From the NCBI GenBank assembly GCA_965246995.1, contig OZ252008.1:1612001-1676000 (forward strand): 64,000 nucleotides of DNA. Reading direction: 5' to 3'. Under the pieces are notes generated by a model that was not told where the DNA came from, ran no database searches, and worked only from the letters and a program-made list of their open reading frames with translations. The position numbers and the translations under genes are program-made. Positions 35,864 through 44,400 of the stretch are shown one piece after another (position 1 is the first letter of the stretch; each line of letters starts with the position of its first letter). This DNA is from VXRJ01 sp965246995. Lineage in GTDB: Bacteria; Acidobacteriota; Vicinamibacteria; Vicinamibacterales; UBA8438.

Positions 35864-37533
35864 GTATTTGTTTAGCGGGGTGGTTTCTTGATGCGCGAGA
35901 TCCAATATTATGGACTTGTACTTTTCTAGGGGATCTGGCATAACGGTGGGGTGCCACGGCAACGTCCCCGGACGGAACAGGATCCCCGCGATACCCGCAT
36001 TGAGGAACAAGAGCGAGAGATCGCACGGCTGCGGGAGGAGTTGACGCGGGTCGAGGGCGACCGGGATCAGTGGAAGCGCGACCGGGATCGGTGGAAGCGC
36101 CGCAGTGAACACCTCAAGCAGCAACTCGACGCGGCGCGGCGGGCAGGATTCCGGCAGGCCGCGCCCTTCGCCAAGGACCGGCCCCAAGGTCGCGGCGGGC
36201 GACCCGGCCGGCGCGCTGGTGCGCACTACGGCCGGCAGGCGTGCCGCCCGCGTCCGGCGCAGGTTGACGAGACCTGCCGAGCACCGGCGCCTGCCGCGTG
36301 TCCGGACTGCGGCGGCGCCGTCGAGTTGTCCCGCGTAGCGACGCAATATCAGGAAGATCTCCCGGTGGTGCGCCCTATCGTGCGGCGCTTCGACATCGAG
36401 GTCGGCCACTGCTCGCAGTGTCGGCGTCGCGTCCAGGGCCGCCACCGGCTGCAAACCTCCGACGCGCTGGGAGCGGCCGGCGTGCAACTGGGTCCCGAAG
36501 TCGTCGCGCTGGTCGTGCGGCTGCACACGCACCTGGGCGTGCCGCTGGCGAAGGTCACGCACCTGCTCCGGACCCAGTTCGGCCTGACCGTCACACCGGG
36601 AGGCCTCGCGCAGGTGCTGCATCGCGCGGCTCGCCAAGCCGCGCCGACCTACACCGCACTGTGCCAGCAGGTGCGGGAATCTCCCGTGGTCACGCCGGAT
36701 GAAACCGGCTGGCGCGTCGGCGCCATGCGCCATTGGCTGTGGGTCTTCGCCACGCCCCAGACGACGGTCTACGCGATTCGCGCCGGCCGCGGGTTCGACG
36801 ACGCGGCAACGGTCCTGGGAACCGACTACGACGGCGTGCTCGTGCGCGACGGGTGGGCGCCGTATCGCCGCTTCACCCACGCGCTGCACCAGACCTGTCT
36901 GGCTCACCTGATGCGGCGAGCGCGGCAACTCCGAACCGATCATCCGCGCAGCCCGTGGGCCGCCCGGGTGCACGCCGTCCTGCAGGCCGCTGCGCGACCG
37001 CCGCGACGCCGGGCTTCTGAGCGACCACGGCCTGGCAACCGCTCGCGGTCGACTGCTCGCCCAACTCGGTCGGCTGATCGACAAAGCGCCGACGCTGGAC
37101 GCCGCCGACCGCTTCGCCGCCCATCTGGACCGCGAATTCCCCGCCGCGTTCACCTTCCTGTGGGACCCGTCGGTCGACGCCACCAACTGGCGCGCCGAAC
37201 AGGCCATCCGACCCGCCGTGGTCACCCGCAAAGTCTGTGGCGGTAATCGTACCCGCCACGGCGCCGACACCCAGCAGGTGCTCGCCAGCGTCGTGCGGAC
37301 CGCCTACCAGCGTCAACTCGAGCTCACCCCGCTGATCATCACGATGCTCCGCTCTCCCAGCCCCGTCGTTCCCGACACGCTCCAACGGTCGCCCCCGTAG
37401 ATCAACGCGCGCTCGTTCCGATCCGAAACCACGTCAGTAGAACAGCGCCGCTGTCAGTATGCCTCCGCGTGGCTGTTGAGGAAGAACTCGGCACCTACCT
37501 CCGCGCTCGTCGAATCACCCCGGTAAACAAAGA
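35864..37533 (+). mobile_element. IS66-family element (ISBst12-like), copy 1
   Basis: The element is 1670 bp. The left end is GTATTTGTTTAGCGGGG and the right end (reverse complement) is GTCTTTGTTTACCGGGG. Perfect 8-bp direct repeats CAAATAGA flank it (35856-35863, 37534-37541), the IS66 target duplication. It carries a single tnpC-like gene and no tnpA/tnpB, as in the short ISBst12 subgroup. Its transposase gene is frameshifted. Confidence 0.9.
35951..37400 (+). pseudogene. IS66 TnpC-like transposase, frameshifted
   Basis: The GTG at 35951 opens with a coiled coil (EEQEREIARLREELTRVEGDR), then a zinc-binding CPDCGG/CSQCRRR domain, then the DDE core (TPDETGWRVGAMRHW, VRDGWAPYRRF). At about 36991 eight bases (CTCAAGCT in copy 2) are missing between two GCT triplets. 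This shifts the frame, so the final catalytic Glu (NWRAEQAIRP, about 37185-37215) is out of frame. It also has seven extra codons (a DRDQWKR repeat) relative to copy 2. It is not functional by itself. Confidence 0.9.
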
Positions 37534-37829
37534 CCAAATAGAATGGGTTCTTGGCGTTTCCTATTACGCCGCAAGCCCACTCCAGTCAATAGGTTGCAGG
37601 AGTGGTGGCGTCCCCAATGCGAATCATTGCGCACATAAGTGATTGTATTTAAAGGGTTAGTTCGAGCGGTCGCCCTGTCACGTAACGATACCGTAGCGCC
37701 CGGCGCCGTGCCGGCCGGGCGTCCGTGCGATGTCGGCGGCGAGCGAACCTCGCGCCGGTTGCGCCCACAACGCGGGGATACGGCGATGTCCAGGCGCCAG
37801 CGGCGGACCGTCTCCGCCCGATCAAGCGT
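37534..37829. other. Gene-free stretch between IS66 copy 1 and the R-M genes
   Basis: It holds the IS66 target duplication and the 12-bp candidate att site. It also has an AT-rich patch at about 37620-37660 (GATTGTATTTAAAGGG) and a GC hairpin near 37700 (GCCCGGCGCCGTGCCGGCCGGGC). No coding sequence is supported. Confidence 0.4.
37606..37617. other. Candidate left attachment site (12-bp repeat of tRNA-Glu 3' end)
   Basis: TGGCGTCCCCAA is identical, and in the same orientation, to the last 12 bases of the tRNA-Glu gene including CCA (52437-52448). With the recombinase beside that tRNA, this could be the displaced 3' end left by integration. Homology stops after 12 bases, so chance is not excluded. 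Confidence 0.45.
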
Positions 37830-38543
37830 TTAACCGCCGTACCGCTGGTCGTAGTATCCGGCGAGGCGTATCAGGGCCGCTCCATAGTCCTGACACGTCT
37901 CATCGTAGTTCACCCACGTGAACGGATACGGCTCATCGTTCGTGGCCTCGTAGCGAAGGCACACCAGTTCGTCGAACTCCGGAGCCACATCGTTTCGCAG
38001 GCGCTTTTCTGCCTCGGTGGCTTCCTGAATCGGGTGTCGATGACCCTTGCCGTCCGTTGGATAGCGACGGTCACCCTCGTAGCCGACGGCGTAGCGGGCA
38101 TGGTTGATGCCGACGACGGCGACGCACACGGCCCGCTCGTCACCCTGGCGGAACTCGGGTACTTGCTTCCGCAGGTCACCCTTGACCCGGTCGATCTGCT
38201 TGATCATGGCCTTGGCGAGTATCTTGACTTCAACGCCGATACTGACGCTGGCAACAGGCCCCCGGGCCACCCTGAAGTCAGGTTCAACAACGGCGACGAC
38301 GCCCGGAACCAGCGCGCCCAGTGTCCCGTCGCCACGCCGGGCCCTGATGCCGCGTCGTATGTTTTGCACGTTCACTACGAGTTCGCGTGCATCGATCCGA
38401 TCCCGGAGCAACTTGGATGTTCCGAGAGTGTACAGGTCTTCGTAGAGGTAGCGAGCCACCCGGTCACCTTGATTGGAGGCGCGGTGCCGGTATTGCTTCC
38501 CCTCAAAGATGGCGCGGAATGCGTCCAGTAGGCGATATGTCAT
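37830..38543 (-). CDS. Putative restriction endonuclease, PD-(D/E)XK type
   Basis: This 237-residue protein starts at 38543 and overlaps the stop of the methyltransferase gene by four bases (ATGA), the arrangement of a coupled restriction-modification pair. A plausible nuclease core is P88-D89 in VVEPDFRV with E105-V-K107 in SIGVEVKILAK after one hairpin. The family is not recognised and the target sequence is unknown. Function is inferred from the motif and from the adjacent methyltransferase. Confidence 0.65.
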   Translation of the reverse strand: MTYRLLDAFRAIFEGKQYRHRASNQGDRVARYLYEDLYTLGTSKLLRDRIDARELVVNVQNIRRGIRARRGDGTLGALVPGVVAVVEPDFRVARGPVASVSIGVEVKILAKAMIKQIDRVKGDLRKQVPEFRQGDERAVCVAVVGINHARYAVGYEGDRRYPTDGKGHRHPIQEATEAEKRLRNDVAPEFDELVCLRYEATNDEPYPFTWVNYDETCQDYGAALIRLAGYYDQRYGG

Positions 38544-39532
38544 TGGGCGACGCGGCGTTGGTCTGACGGGGTCTCCACCGACAGGGAAGCGTGTGCGGCG
38601 CCAACAGGTCGCCTCTTGCCGATCTCGCGTTCGACGCGTTGACGCGCGAGCTCGAGGTACGTGGGTTCAATCTCGTTGCCGATGGAGCTTCGACCGGCGG
38701 CGATCGCGGCCAGCGTCGTCGAGCCCATGCCGACGAACGGGTCGAGCACCGTATCGCCGGCGAATGAAAACATGCGGATCAACCGCGCGGCGAGTGCGGT
38801 CGGGTAGGGAGCCGGGTGCCCAGCGCGCGTTGAGGCTCCCCTGATGTCCGTCCAGAACGAGCGGAACCAGCGCTGCATCTCGTCTTTCGTGAGCATCGAG
38901 AGCGCCTTCTGCATTGGCGAGGGCGAGCGATAGCCGACACCCTTACGCAGAAAGAGGATGTGCTCGATGTCGTTCTTGATAACGGCGCCGGGCTGATAGG
39001 GCTTGCCGTAGAAACCGGCCCCGTTGCCGGTGGCCTCGGTGACGCCGTTGGCGATCTTGTGCCAGAGGATCGGCGTCAGGCAGTCAAGCCCGAGACTGCG
39101 CGCCCGCACCTGTATGTCGGCGTGTAGCGGCACCACGTAGTGGCGTCCGGTCTTCCTGCGCGGGACGCAGACATCGCCGACGACGCAGCAGATGCGTCCC
39201 CCTGGTACGAGCACGCGCTTGCACTCGTGCCATACGCGATCCAGCTCGTCGAGGAACCGCTCATAGTCTTCAATGGCCCCCATCTGCCCCTGGGCCGGCG
39301 CGTACGTCTTCAAGGTCCAGTAGGGCGGTGAGGTCACGACGAGGTGTACGGACTCGTCGTCGATCCAGTGGAGTTCGCGTCCATCGCCGACATGAAGGGT
39401 GTGGGATGTCCGATCGAACGGTCGCGGCCAGGGCTGGGTGCGATACTGCCGGTTGGCTCTGACGAGGGACGCCAACCCCTCAGGTGTGTTGTCGGCCCGA
39501 GAGAAGTCAGCAGAGGCCGCCGGCGTGTGCAT
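38540..39532 (-). CDS. Type II-like DNA methyltransferase (N4-cytosine/N6-adenine)
   Basis: This protein has about 330 residues from the ATG at 39532 (MHTPAASADF); the frame is open to 39631. The catalytic motif TSPPYW (residues 67-72) precedes the AdoMet-binding DPFVGMGST (264-272), the order of beta-class amino-methyltransferases. TSPPYW favours N4-cytosine, but N6-adenine cannot be excluded. The target-recognition region between the motifs is about 190 residues. It is followed by the PD-(D/E)XK gene with an ATGA overlap. Confidence 0.9.
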   Translation of the reverse strand: MHTPAASADFSRADNTPEGLASLVRANRQYRTQPWPRPFDRTSHTLHVGDGRELHWIDDESVHLVVTSPPYWTLKTYAPAQGQMGAIEDYERFLDELDRVWHECKRVLVPGGRICCVVGDVCVPRRKTGRHYVVPLHADIQVRARSLGLDCLTPILWHKIANGVTEATGNGAGFYGKPYQPGAVIKNDIEHILFLRKGVGYRSPSPMQKALSMLTKDEMQRWFRSFWTDIRGASTRAGHPAPYPTALAARLIRMFSFAGDTVLDPFVGMGSTTLAAIAAGRSSIGNEIEPTYLELARQRVEREIGKRRPVGAAHASLSVETPSDQRRVAQ

Positions 39533-39543
39533 GGCCGTTTTCG

Positions 39544-39816
39544 TCACGATCCGAGGTGCTGCGGCAACTTTACTCCGCCGTGACGGTTCATGCATCCGCA
39601 CCACGCGCAACAGCGTCTCACTCGGATCCACGACGCGGATTCCTTCGTGACCGCTTCATCTGCCGTCGGCGCGGGCGCCTTCGTGAGCCGCCGCTCGACC
39701 GCGGCGAGCGCCAGGGCGCGGTCGGTCTCGTGGGCGCGGACGCACGTGAGTCGGCGTCTGCCGCCGCCCTGGACGACGACGGCCTCAGCGATGGCCACGG
39801 CGCCGCGGGTGCGCAC
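39544..39816 (-). CDS. Small hypothetical protein upstream of the methyltransferase
   Basis: This reads 90 codons from a GTG at 39816 (MRTRGAVAIAEAVVVQGGGR), ending 12 bases before the methyltransferase start. Support is a second, diverged copy of its N-terminal half at 40442-40618 (SRGAVAIAEAWVIETDGSRR), where conservation follows codons. The C-terminal part (RCCAWCGCMNRHGG) is cysteine-rich. The function is unknown; it may be a phage-type small gene. Confidence 0.4.
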   Translation of the reverse strand: MRTRGAVAIAEAVVVQGGGRRRLTCVRAHETDRALALAAVERRLTKAPAPTADEAVTKESASWIRVRRCCAWCGCMNRHGGVKLPQHLGS

Positions 39817-39863
39817 GTCGACGAGACAGTCCGTGCGCCGAAGGTGAATGCGCGAGTCACTGG

Positions 39864-39869
39864 TATAAT
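39864..39869 (+). promoter_or_regulatory. Extended -10 promoter element
   Basis: TGGTATAAT (39861-39869) is a perfect extended -10 box on the plus strand, about 90 bases upstream of the small membrane protein gene at 39961. No good -35 is visible, as often with extended -10 promoters. Confidence 0.45.
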
Positions 39870-39960
39870 CGCCTCTGCGAGAGTGCCGACGATCTCTATG
39901 TGCAACGCAGTCGGCGAGGACAGCTCGGGTCAATATCGCGTAGCATGTGGGGGTGCATAG

Positions 39961-40287
39961 ATGAGATACAAATTTGGCACTTTGCGCCGCGTCCACATAC
40001 AGGCGTGGATCCAATTTGTGACGACGCTCGTGTGCCTTCTGTTCTACGGTATCGTGGGACCTGGCACGTCCACGTGGGTTCATGGACTTATCTGGGTGCA
40101 CCTTGTCCTCTGGACTGTCGGTATCTTTGTGGCTACGAACAGATTTATAGACCACCTAAGGACATTGGAGCGGGAACGAACAGAGCCCGATTCGAGCATG
40201 GAGATGGTGTGTCGAGCGGCGGCGTCGTTTCCAATCGCGGGCTATGTCCCGATCATCGCTTGCATGTTTGCGTCCACGCTGTTATAG
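39961..40287 (+). CDS. Small membrane protein of unknown function
   Basis: This 108-residue protein has three hydrophobic segments: IQFVTTLVCLLFYGIVG, GLIWVHLVLWTVGIFV, and FPIAGYVPIIACMFAS at the C-terminus. A charged loop (LRTLERERTEPDSS) lies between segments 2 and 3. The base composition is lower in GC than the neighbours, suggesting recent acquisition. No family is recognised. It may be driven by the extended -10 at 39864. Confidence 0.5.
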   Translation: MRYKFGTLRRVHIQAWIQFVTTLVCLLFYGIVGPGTSTWVHGLIWVHLVLWTVGIFVATNRFIDHLRTLERERTEPDSSMEMVCRAAASFPIAGYVPIIACMFASTLL

Positions 40288-40441
40288 GCGTTCCTTTGTC
40301 CTGGCGCTTCAGGAATTCGTGTGCGCGGCCAGGGCGTCCGGGTAGAGGTGGAGCCCTCCCAGGTGGAAGTGGATAGCGTTGCGGAACCGCTCGCCGTTGC
40401 GATACCCGCAGCCCGGCCGCTTAATCCGCTGGCTCTTGGCG

Positions 40442-40618
40442 TTACCGCCGCTCGAACTCGAGCGCGGCGAGGGCCAGGGCGCGGTCGGCGTCGTTGGCGC
40501 GCACGCGCGTGAGCCGGCGTCTGCTGCCGTCGGTCTCAATAACCCAGGCCTCAGCGATCGCCACGGCCCCGCGGGACCGGACCGCGACCGCGCGGGGCGT
40601 GGCGCCGACGGGTCGCCA
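40442..40618 (-). CDS. Diverged paralogue of the 39544-39816 small protein (fragment)
   Basis: On the minus strand the frame ends SRGAVAIAEAWVIETDGSRR, RLTRVRANDADRALALAALE, then FERR and TAA (40442-40444). It aligns codon by codon with the protein at 39544-39816. No good start was found upstream, so it may be the 3' part of a decayed copy. The repeated presence suggests a small element-borne family. Confidence 0.4.
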   Translation of the reverse strand, partial: WRPVGATPRAVAVRSRGAVAIAEAWVIETDGSRRRLTRVRANDADRALALAALEFERR

Positions 40619-40659
40619 TGCGCGAAAAAAGACCTGGCCACAGTTGGGGGTCCTTTGGC

Positions 40660-41301
40660 TCAGCGCAAATCCGCCGAGCCACCGAATATTCCGTCAATTA
40701 AATCGTAGGTTACGGGATCATAATCCCGCAACTCATTCGCGCAGTTGACACCGTGCGTGTGGAGAAAAGAGGGGATCTCCGGGTTGGCGCAGAAGTACGC
40801 CTGCGCCATTTCGGCAAAGAACTCATCGGCGTTCGTAAGAGCGTAGTCCCCGTCCCAGAGGGACGCTATGTCCTCTGCTCGGTACCGGGCCCTTATATCG
40901 GCCCTCTCCTGAGAACTCAGTCCAACGTTCATTATGGTGTTTGCCAGTCCATGCACACACACGTTTTCGCCGTCCGGGCGACCGCGTCTAAAAGGGTCGT
41001 CCGGTTGAGACAGCACGTTTCTTTCGCTACAGGCCGTGACCGGATTTCCGGGGACTCCACCCAGTCCCCCTTGGGCGGAACAGTCTGCGAGCGGTGCAGA
41101 AAAATACGGGAGGTCGCAGACCCCCTCATTCCTCCCGAACACGGCGGTCAGCGCTCCGACACTCCGGAGCTCAGCGCTGACGTCGCCTCGCTGGGTCAAC
41201 ATAACGTCCAGCAGGCGACCGGCTTCCTCAAGTGCCCGCTGAGGCACTTGCTCACTTCCGGTAACACACAGCGGGCCGATCCCCGCCTCCACCTTGTCCA
41301 T
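40660..41301 (-). CDS. Gluzincin metallopeptidase relative with lost HExxH motif
   Basis: The sequence resembles lethal-factor-like and related secreted metallopeptidases: an N-terminal RALEEAGRLLDVMLTQRGDV helix, a DLPYF segment, and the C-terminal LTNADEFFAEMAQAYF with the downstream Glu ligand region (E160 and E164). Where HEFxH is expected it reads H117-GLAN, so the catalytic Glu and second zinc His are gone. The ATG at 41301 is only 20 bases from the IS66 fragment, and no signal peptide is seen, so the 5' end may have been removed. It is either an inactive homologue or a decaying gene. Confidence 0.5.
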   Translation of the reverse strand: MDKVEAGIGPLCVTGSEQVPQRALEEAGRLLDVMLTQRGDVSAELRSVGALTAVFGRNEGVCDLPYFSAPLADCSAQGGLGGVPGNPVTACSERNVLSQPDDPFRRGRPDGENVCVHGLANTIMNVGLSSQERADIRARYRAEDIASLWDGDYALTNADEFFAEMAQAYFCANPEIPSFLHTHGVNCANELRDYDPVTYDLIDGIFGGSADLR

Positions 41302-41321
41302 TAACGGCCCGTAGGTACGGT

Positions 41322-41489
41322 GTCTTTGTTTACCGGGGTGATTCGACGAGCGCGGACGTAGGTGCCGAGTTCTTCCTCAACAGCCACGCGGAGGCATACT
41401 GACAGCGGCGCTGTTCTACTGACGTGGTTTCGGATCGGAAGGACCGCGCGTTGATCTACGGGGGCGACCGTTGGAGCGTGTGGGGAACG
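41322..41489 (-). mobile_element. IS66 element right-end fragment (copy 3)
   Basis: These 168 bases match 48718-48885 of copy 2 with a single mismatch, covering the terminal repeat, the noncoding end and the last transposase codons (complement of VPDTLQRSPP). The rest of the element is absent, and at 41490 the sequence enters the large phage-type ORF. It marks the endpoint of a deletion starting inside the element. Confidence 0.9.
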
Positions 41490-44400
41490 TCCTCCAAACG
41501 CCCGCGCGCACCGACGACGCGCCGACCGCGGACCAACCGACGATCCGTCGGCTGACGGGGCTGTCCGAGGACGAAGCGGACGTCCAGGAGCAGGTCGCCA
41601 GCCGGACGGAGCGCGAACTCCCCGCATTGGTGGCGCAGTACGTCGACGAGCTCGTCACTCCGGTCGACGAAGAGACGGGCGAGCGTGGCGAGCCGGTCTA
41701 CTACAGCGCGGACATGGCGAAGGAGCTGTTCCCTGAATTCCGTGCCTCCAACGAGTCGCGGGAGCGGTTCACCAGCGCGGTGCATGAATCCTCGAAACGC
41801 ATCGCGGAGACCGCGTATCGGCAGCGCCTGCAGCAGCCGTCGTCAGAGGACCGGAACGCCGTGCTTCTGACCTCCGGGGGAACGGGATCAGGGAAAACGA
41901 CGGCGTTGCAGTTCGTGTTTCCCGACGTGTGGAAGCGCTCGCACGCCATCTACGACTCGACCCTCAGTGACCTGCCTGATGCGAAGGCGCTGATAGATGC
42001 CGCGATCGCAGAAGGGCACCAGGTGACGGTCGCTCACGTGCTGCGGGATCCGGTCGAGGCGTACGTTCGGGGCGTGGTGCCGCGCAGCCAGCAGATCGGC
42101 CGGCTCGTACGACTCGATAAGCACGTCAGGACACATCGCGCGGCGCGTGAGGTCTTTCTCGACCTCGTCAAAGGCTATGCCGACGATGATCGGGTGCAGT
42201 TCAGGGTGGTCGACAACCGGGCCGATGTGCCCGTCTTCCTCGACGGTGGCGTTGCGGCGCTGCGCACTGTGCGCTACGATTGGATTGATGTCCGACGATC
42301 TATCGAAGAAGCCCTGGCCGCGGGTGAAGCACAATCCCTCCCCCGCCCGGCGGCACGTCCCCGCGGATCCTCCGCCCGGATGGAAGGAGGAGATCAACGA
42401 GATCATGCGGCGGGACCTGGAGCGGTTCCGCAAGAACCCGCCGAAGGACTGGCCGGTGCCGATGAGCTAGCCCCGCGAACCGCATCCCCCACCGATGAAT
42501 CCGTCGCCGGCCCGCCGACACCCCCAGTCGCCGCCGGTTCCCCCCGGAGGGCTGAAGGCGGAAAGCGAGACGTTGATCAAGGAGGGGATCGACGAGATGT
42601 GGCGGAAGGCCGGGAAGAAGCCCCTCTATCACCCGGAGTAGCGGCACCACTCCCCGAACCGTCACCGTCCCCACCCGCGGCGCCGCCTGGGCAACCGCCC
42701 GCGCCGAGCCCTGAGCCGCCTTCCACTGCGCCATCGCCGGTCGCTCCCGAGCCGCCGCCGGACGACGACGAGGCGCCGCCCACGAGCGGTGGTACCACCG
42801 CCAGCGTCGGCCGCTACGACGTCGGCAGTCCGGACGCCGCACCGGCCCCGCGCGGGCGCGGTCAGCCCGCCGTGCCGGAATCCGGCCAGCCCCCGGACAG
42901 GAGCGGCGTGCCCCTGAAGGGCGAGCCGGCGCAGATCGACAACCGCCTGATCGTGCCGATGGAGCTGCCCGAGTTGGTGGCCCTGGCCGAGGAGATCGGC
43001 TCGACGGTCTCGGTTCGCACGATCCGGGCGCGCGGCCTCTTCCGGCACGAGCGGGGCATCGCGATCCATCCCACGCTCGGGACCGTCGAGAACACGCAGC
43101 AGCTCGTCGCGACGCTCGCTCACGAGATCGGGCACCTGATCGATTGGTTGCCCACGAAGATGCTTGAGCGCGGCAACCTCCTCGGCCGGCTCCGCACGCT
43201 CGATCGCTACCTACGGCACAGCTTCTCCGACGAGCACGGGCGGATTCACCTCGCGCCGATCAAGAAGGAGCTGCGCGCGCTGTCGGCAACGTGGCGCCCC
43301 TGGGACCCCGAGACGGCGACCGAGAGCTTCCGGCGCTACCGCAACAGCGCCAAAGAACTCTACGCCGACTTCGTGTCCGCCGTGCTGGCCAATCCGGGCG
43401 TCGCCGAGCGCGAGGCCCCGCAGACCTGGCAGGCGTTCTTCGACGGACTTGACAAGAAACCGGAGGTCGCGACCGCGTACTTCGACCTGCAGGACCTCCT
43501 GCAAGGCGACCGCGGAACGGTCAAGGAGCGTCGCAGCGAGTGGCTGCGCGAGGGGTTCCGGACCGGGCAGGCCAAGGCCATCGACGTTCACCGGGCGAAG
43601 GTCGAGACGCGGCGCCTGAAGTGGCAGACGGTGATCCCGGCGTTCAAGAACGCGGTCATCGACGCCTCGTCGGCGCTGCGGGACACGCTGAAGGATGCCG
43701 ACCTGCCGCCGGACCTGAACCCGGTCCACATGCTGTCGGAGCTGAACTACATCAACCACGACACGTGGCTGGAGCAGACCGTCGCGCCCATCGCGCGCGA
43801 CCTGGAGGCGGTCGGGCTCGGCACCGACACGCTCGGCGAGGTGTTGACGTACCGGCGCGTCGTCGCGGGCGACCGCTCGGAGATGGCCAACCCACGGGGG
43901 CTGACGCCGGCCAACGCGCAGGAGCAGCTCGACCACGTGTATGAGCGCCTGACGGCCGAGCAACGCACGGCACTCGACGGCGCGGTCGACCGGGTGCGCG
44001 AGGCGGTGCAGACGGTGCGCGACGAGGCGTTCAGCGCTGGCCTCTACAACGAGGACACCTACGAGGCGATGCAGGCGAACGCGGAGTATGCCGCGTTCCA
44101 GGTGGTCGACCATCTCGCCAACGACATGACGCACCGGATCTATCACCAGACCGGGACCTTCAAGGCCATCGCCAACCCGTTCTACTCGACAGTCCTCAAG
44201 CTGGTGGTCACGAAGACCGCCATCGAGGTCAACCGCGCCACGCGCGCCGCCGTCGACGCCGTGCGGAGGATCGATCCGGGGAGCGTCACGGGTGCGGACA
44301 CGCGCGCGGCCGTCGCAGCGGGCGGGCGCGTCTACCGGCGACCGGTGTCGCCGCGCGAGAGCAACCTTGGGTTGGTCACCTACTACGAGAACGGCAGCAC

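Noticed and set aside
43211..44146. 311-codon minus-strand ORF within the polyvalent gene
   Set aside because: Its composition (Val/Leu/Arg/Gln-rich) is typical of antisense frames. The plus-strand frame carries the metallopeptidase-linked domains.
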